A stretch of 64,000 nt of DNA from Georgenia subflava (GTDB taxonomy: Bacteria > Actinomycetota > Actinomycetes > Actinomycetales > Actinomycetaceae), in assembly GCF_009193155.1 (NCBI RefSeq), contig NZ_VUKD01000004.1, positions 186,001 through 250,000 on the forward strand. The letters run 5' to 3'. Shown piece after piece: positions 60,705 through 64,000 of this stretch (position 1 is the stretch's first letter; each line of letters begins with the position of its first letter). The notes under the pieces were generated by a model, which saw only the letters and a list, made by a program, of their open reading frames with translations, was not told the origin of the DNA and ran no database searches. Position numbers and translations under genes: made by a program.

Positions 60705-61675
60705 CAGCACCGTCACTCGCCAGCGGCACGTTCCAGCCGCCGCTGCCCGAGCCGGAGCCCAGCTCCCGCAGGTCGAAGAAGCCGCGGATGGGCGGCGTGG
60801 GCAGGGCCAAGCGCCGCGAGGCCATCGCCCTGGTCATGCCGTCGCTGCTGCCGATCCTGCTGCTGAGCGTCGCGCCGCTGCTCGTCGGCGTGCTGCTCGC
60901 GTTCACCGACGCCCGCCTGGTGCGCAACCCGGAGTACACCTTCGTCGGCGTCGACAACTTCGTCCGGCTGCTCGACAACAGCTTCTTCTGGGAGTCGTTC
61001 CGCATCGGCATGGTGTGGGCGCTCTCGGTCACGCTGCTCCAGCTGGTCGCCGGCATGGGCCTGGCGCTGCTGCTCAACTCCGACCTGAGGTTCCAGGGCC
61101 TGACCCGCGTGCTGGCCCTGATTCCGTGGGCGATGCCGCCGGTGGTCGTGGCGATCATGTGGCGGATGATCTACTCCCCGAACGCCGGGCCGCTCAACGC
61201 GTTCCTCGGGGCGGTCGGGCTGCCGGAGAACATCAACTGGCTCGGCAACTTCGACACGGCGCTGCCCGCTGTCATCGTCGTCGGCGTCTGGCTCGGCATG
61301 CCGCAGACCACCGTCACGCTCCTGGCGGGCCTGCAGCAGATCCCCGCCGAGCTCTACGAGGCGGCCTCCATGGACGGCGCGGGCGCCGGGCGCCGGTTCG
61401 TCAGCGTGACGCTCCCGAGCCTGCGGCCGATCCTCACCTCGATCACGTCGTTGAACTTCATCTGGAACTTCAACTCCTTCAGCCTCGTCTACGTCCTCAC
61501 CGAGGGCGGCCCCGGCGGCAAGACGATGCTGCCGATGCTGTTCACCTACCTCGAGGCGTTCAAGAACCGCAACATCGGCTACGCCGCCGCCATGGGAGTG
61601 GTGCTGGTCGTCGTCGTGGTCCTGCTCCTCGCCGCCTACCTCTGGTCGCAGTTCCGTGAAGAGAAGGAGGCCTGA
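60701..61675 (+). CDS. carbohydrate ABC transporter permease, MalF-type
   Basis: A 324-aa permease. A 35-residue Pro/Ser/Arg-rich tail precedes helix 1 (REAIALVMPSLLPILLLSVAPLLVGVLLAFTDARL), and the EAA loop is ELYEAASMDGAGAGRRFVSVTLPSLRPILTSI. Six helices, 1 to 2 periplasmic loops, and the end is WSQFREEKEA. Coupled with the LacI gene (4 bp overlap) and followed 3 bp later by the MalG-type gene. No ATPase in the operon. Confidence 0.94.
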   Translation: MTAPSLASGTFQPPLPEPEPSSRRSKKPRMGGVGRAKRREAIALVMPSLLPILLLSVAPLLVGVLLAFTDARLVRNPEYTFVGVDNFVRLLDNSFFWESFRIGMVWALSVTLLQLVAGMGLALLLNSDLRFQGLTRVLALIPWAMPPVVVAIMWRMIYSPNAGPLNAFLGAVGLPENINWLGNFDTALPAVIVVGVWLGMPQTTVTLLAGLQQIPAELYEAASMDGAGAGRRFVSVTLPSLRPILTSITSLNFIWNFNSFSLVYVLTEGGPGGKTMLPMLFTYLEAFKNRNIGYAAAMGVVLVVVVVLLLAAYLWSQFREEKEA

Positions 61676-61678
61676 GCC

Positions 61679-62506
61679 GTGCGTGCAGCCATCAAGCCGG
61701 CGCAGTACGTGGCGCTGTTCCTCTACATCCTCTTCCTCGGCTTCCCGCTCCTGTGGCTGATCTCCGCGTCGGTGAAGTCTTCGAGCGAGCTGAACTCCCT
61801 CACCGTCAGCCTCATCCCGCAGGACTGGCACTGGGAGAACTTCCCCGAGGCGCTCGAGCGCCAGGACCTCATCAGCTCGGCGTGGAACTCCGTCGTCGTC
61901 GCCCTCGTCTCGACGGCGCTCGTCATCGTCATCTCCCTGCCCGCCGCCTACGTGCTGGCCCGGTTCAAGGGGATGTTCCGCACCCTCGGCACCGGCTGGA
62001 TCCTCGTCAGCCAGGTGTTCCCGGTCATCCTCATCATCCTGCCGCTGTTCCTCATCCTGCGGACCGTCGGCCTGACCGACTCCCTCGTCGGCCTGACCCT
62101 CGTCCACACCACCTACACGATGCCGTTCGCCCTGTGGATGCTGCAGGGCTACGTCTCCTCGATCCCGCCGGACCTGGAGGAGGCCGGCGCGATGGACGGC
62201 GCGGGGCGCCTCGTGGTGCTGCGGCGCATCGTGTTCCCGCTGCTCATGCCGGGCATCGTCGCGACGGCGATGTTCTCCTTCGTCTCCTCCTGGAACGAGT
62301 TCTTCTTCGCCCTGGTCCTCCTGCAGTCGCCGGAGAACTACACCCTGCCGATCACGCTGAAAATGTTCGTCGGCGGGGAGGGGAAGGTGGCCCTCGGCCC
62401 GCTCGCCGCGGGCTCGGTCCTGGCCGCCATCCCCAGCATCGTCTTCTTCTCCATCATGCAGAAGAAGCTCACCGGCGGCCTGCTGTCCGGTGCCGTCAAG
62501 GGTTGA
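61679..62506 (+). CDS. carbohydrate ABC transporter permease, MalG-type
   Basis: A 275-aa permease. QYVALFLYILFLGFPLLWLISASVKSSSELNSLTVSLIPQDWHWENFPEAL is helix 1 and the following loop. EAA loop is DLEEAGAMDGAGRLVVLRRIVFPLLMPGI, and C-terminal IMQKKLTGGLLSGAVKG is typical of MalG. GTG 61679. Together with the MalF-type permease it forms the membrane channel for the binding protein that follows. Confidence 0.94.
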   Translation: MRAAIKPAQYVALFLYILFLGFPLLWLISASVKSSSELNSLTVSLIPQDWHWENFPEALERQDLISSAWNSVVVALVSTALVIVISLPAAYVLARFKGMFRTLGTGWILVSQVFPVILIILPLFLILRTVGLTDSLVGLTLVHTTYTMPFALWMLQGYVSSIPPDLEEAGAMDGAGRLVVLRRIVFPLLMPGIVATAMFSFVSSWNEFFFALVLLQSPENYTLPITLKMFVGGEGKVALGPLAAGSVLAAIPSIVFFSIMQKKLTGGLLSGAVKG

Positions 62507-62533
62507 TCCCCCAACGCTGAAAGGCAACGAACC

Positions 62534-63826
62534 ATGAACAAGCGTGGCGCTTCCATCGCTGCAAGCCTCACCGCCGGCGTCCTCGTCCTGTCCGCCTGCG
62601 GCGGCGGGGGCGACGACGGCGGGTCCGGGGCCGAGCCCACAGGCCCGATCTCGCTCGAGTTCCAGTCCCTGTCCGACCAGCCCGCCGCCATCGAGGCGAC
62701 CGAGTCGATCGTCGACCAGTGGAACACCGACAACCCCGACGTCCAGGTCGAGATCGTCCCTGCCGGCTGGGACGGCATCTACGACAAGCTCATCACCCAG
62801 TTCAACGGCGGCGCGGCGCCGGACATCATCCACTACGAGGCCGCCTCGATCGTGCCCTTCGCGCGGGACGGCTACCTCGCCGACCTCTCGGAGTGGATGG
62901 ACGAGGACTTCGCCTCCGACGTGCCCGAGGGCATCATGGAGACGGTCACCGTCGACGGCGAGGTCATCGCCTACCCGACCGAGCTGCAGTCCTACATGGT
63001 CTTCGCCAACCGCACCCTCCTGGAGGAGGCGGGCGTGGAGATCCCCACCGGCGAGACCATGGCCTGGGACGAGCTGCGCGAGATCGCCCAGGCGACGACG
63101 ACGGACGGCACCTACGGCCTCGGCTGGGGCCTGAAGAGCCCGACCGCGGCGTTCATGACCATGGGCCCGACGTTCGGCGGCACCTACTTCGAGGGCACCG
63201 GCGCCGACGCCGAGCTCAAGGTCGACGAGGGCGAGCTCGCCATCCCCGAGCTCGTCAACGCGATGAACACCGAGGACGGCTCGATCCTGCCGGTCTCGCT
63301 GACCCAGTCCGGCTCGGAGGTGCTCGCCTCCTTCTACGCCGGCGAGATCGCGATGACGATGCAGGGCTCGTTCCAGGCGGCCAACATCGCCACCGACGCC
63401 CCGGAGGGCTTCGACTGGGTGGTCCTGCCCCCGCTCGAGGGCCCCGCCGGCGCCGGCCAGGCCGCCAACCCGCAGACCCTCTCGGTCAACATCGACTCGG
63501 AGTACCCCGAGCAGGCCGCGGAGTTCCTCAACTTCTTCACCCAGCCGGAGAACCTCGCCGCGCTGAACGAGGCCGACGCCCTCATCCCCGCCTCCGGCTC
63601 CGCCCAGGACCTCATGGCGGAGAACCTCTCCGGCGAGCAGGGCTGGGACGTCATCCTCTCCTCCGGCCAGCACTTCACCGACGCGCCCTACCTGTTCGTC
63701 GACCTGTACGCGCAGTGGAAGGACACCGTCGCCACCCCCGCCTTCCAGCGGTTCCTGGCCGGCGAGATCGACTCCGCGGGCCTGGCCGAGGAGCTGCAGG
63801 CAGGCTGGGACGAGATCAGCGCCTGA
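62534..63826 (+). CDS. sugar-binding lipoprotein of ABC importer
   Basis: A 430-aa solute-binding protein. Signal peptide MNKRGASIAASLTAGVLVLSACGGGG has lipobox LSAC. The mature domain opens ISLEFQSLSDQPAAIEATESIVDQWNTDNPDVQVEIVPAGWDGIYDKLITQFNGGAAPDIIHYEAASIVPFARDGYLADLSEWM, a standard MalE-like start. GTYFEGTGADAELKVDEGELAIPELVNAMNTEDG and AGEIAMTMQGSFQAANIATDAPEGFDWVVLPPLEGPAGAGQAANPQTLSVN follow. ATG 62534. A terminator hairpin follows the stop, which is a usual means of making more binding protein than downstream products. Confidence 0.94.
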   Translation: MNKRGASIAASLTAGVLVLSACGGGGDDGGSGAEPTGPISLEFQSLSDQPAAIEATESIVDQWNTDNPDVQVEIVPAGWDGIYDKLITQFNGGAAPDIIHYEAASIVPFARDGYLADLSEWMDEDFASDVPEGIMETVTVDGEVIAYPTELQSYMVFANRTLLEEAGVEIPTGETMAWDELREIAQATTTDGTYGLGWGLKSPTAAFMTMGPTFGGTYFEGTGADAELKVDEGELAIPELVNAMNTEDGSILPVSLTQSGSEVLASFYAGEIAMTMQGSFQAANIATDAPEGFDWVVLPPLEGPAGAGQAANPQTLSVNIDSEYPEQAAEFLNFFTQPENLAALNEADALIPASGSAQDLMAENLSGEQGWDVILSSGQHFTDAPYLFVDLYAQWKDTVATPAFQRFLAGEIDSAGLAEELQAGWDEISA

Positions 63827-63833
63827 CCCGGGT

Positions 63834-63868
63834 GCCGCGGCCGGCCGACCCTCCCGGCCGGCCGCGGC
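63834..63868 (+). terminator. hairpin between binding-protein and ADP-ribosylglycohydrolase genes
   Basis: GCCGCGGCCGGCCG (63834..63847) pairs exactly with CGGCCGGCCGCGGC (63855..63868) over a 7-nt loop, 8 bp after the stop. No T-run. It probably reduces but may not abolish read-through into the next gene. Confidence 0.8.
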
Positions 63869-63923
63869 GCCGCACCGAGCGGTGGTGCACCTCCACCGCC
63901 CCCGCAACTGAGGAGCGACAGAC

Positions 63924-64000
63924 GTGAGCTGGCTGGAAGACCGCGCGGTGGCCGTCATCACCGGCGCCGCCGTGGGCGACGCGCTGGGCGGCGCCATCGA
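63924..64000 (+). CDS. ADP-ribosylglycohydrolase-family protein, cut by window edge
   Basis: Only 25 codons are visible: MSWLEDRAVAVITGAAVGDALGGAIE, ending at the right edge. The ITGAAVGDALGGA motif is the first conserved block of the ADP-ribosylglycohydrolase (DraG/ARH) fold, whose di-magnesium site begins later. GTG 63924 follows GAGGAGCG. Its place after a LacI-regulated sugar importer is a pattern seen in actinobacteria, where such genes accompany transport of an unknown, perhaps nucleoside-like, sugar. Confidence 0.8.
   Translation, partial: MSWLEDRAVAVITGAAVGDALGGAI

Noticed and set aside
60713-63997. A very long open frame on the minus strand, about 1094 codons
   Set aside because: It is an artefact of high GC codon bias, lying opposite the LacI end, two permeases, the binding protein and the DraG gene. 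Its translation is low-complexity (Glu/Asp/Gly/Arg/Val) with no domain.

Overview
The window is a very GC-rich, gene-dense stretch of an actinobacterial chromosome. GTG and TTG starts are common, 4-bp ATGA overlaps link operon genes, and there are MmpL, DUF1918/DUF1876, CHAD, ROK and bacterial-PH proteins. Two sugar ABC importers lack their own ATPase. The overall look is of a free-living soil or plant-associated Micrococcales-type saprophyte; the order-level placement is an inference from gene content, not a measurement. No rRNA, prophage, insertion sequence, CRISPR array or replication origin was seen. The one RNA gene is tRNA-Ala(GGC) at 2026..2101.

Layout. 0-10 kb: an edge-truncated DHA2 drug exporter, an ankyrin protein, the tRNA, a pyridoxal-kinase-type kinase, a sugar-acid module (SDR dehydrogenase, glucarate-dehydratase-like enolase, SMP-30 lactonase), an XRE regulator with its membrane partner, a MazG-type pyrophosphohydrolase, a secreted Ser/Ala/Pro repeat protein and a VOC protein. 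10-16 kb: a NatAB-like ABC exporter, a NarL-type two-component system and an ArsR/SRPBCC pair. 16-28 kb: a glycoside-use locus. One arm reads leftward (binding protein, two permeases, MDR dehydrogenase, GH63-like glycosidase). The divergent arm has a ROK regulator, a Gfo/Idh/MocA oxidoreductase and a GH36 alpha-galactosidase. A second GH63-like enzyme and an SGNH esterase lie beside it.

28-38 kb: mixed stress and envelope genes (ChaB-like, dienelactone-hydrolase-like, lipoprotein plus OmpA-domain pair, DUF1918-DUF1876 fusion) and a TetR/MmpL divergon with two identical predicted operators. 38-46 kb: a VapBC pair, a LacI-controlled module (Gfo/Idh/MocA, DUF993, sugar isomerase), an epimerase and oxidoreductases. 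46-54 kb: a GNAT remnant, an SDR, tandem PH-domain membrane proteins, a CHAD protein, a second toxin-antitoxin pair, and a TetR/metallo-hydrolase divergon with four operator half-sites at 11-bp spacing. 54-56 kb: a rifamycin monooxygenase (rox) preceded by an inverted repeat matching the rifamycin-associated element. 56-59 kb: a LolA-like protein with an ABC exporter. 59-64 kb: a LacI-controlled sugar ABC operon ending in an edge-truncated ADP-ribosylglycohydrolase.

The most unusual global trait is a set of short imperfect tandem duplications at gene 3' ends, several of which copy the stop codon (near 9.5, 29.8, 31.3, 37.2 and 37.9 kb; 54.3 kb is similar but lies wholly after the stop). A perfect 50-bp palindrome lies at 14820..14869. 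The strongest regulatory findings are the rox/RAE pair and the two TetR operator arrays.
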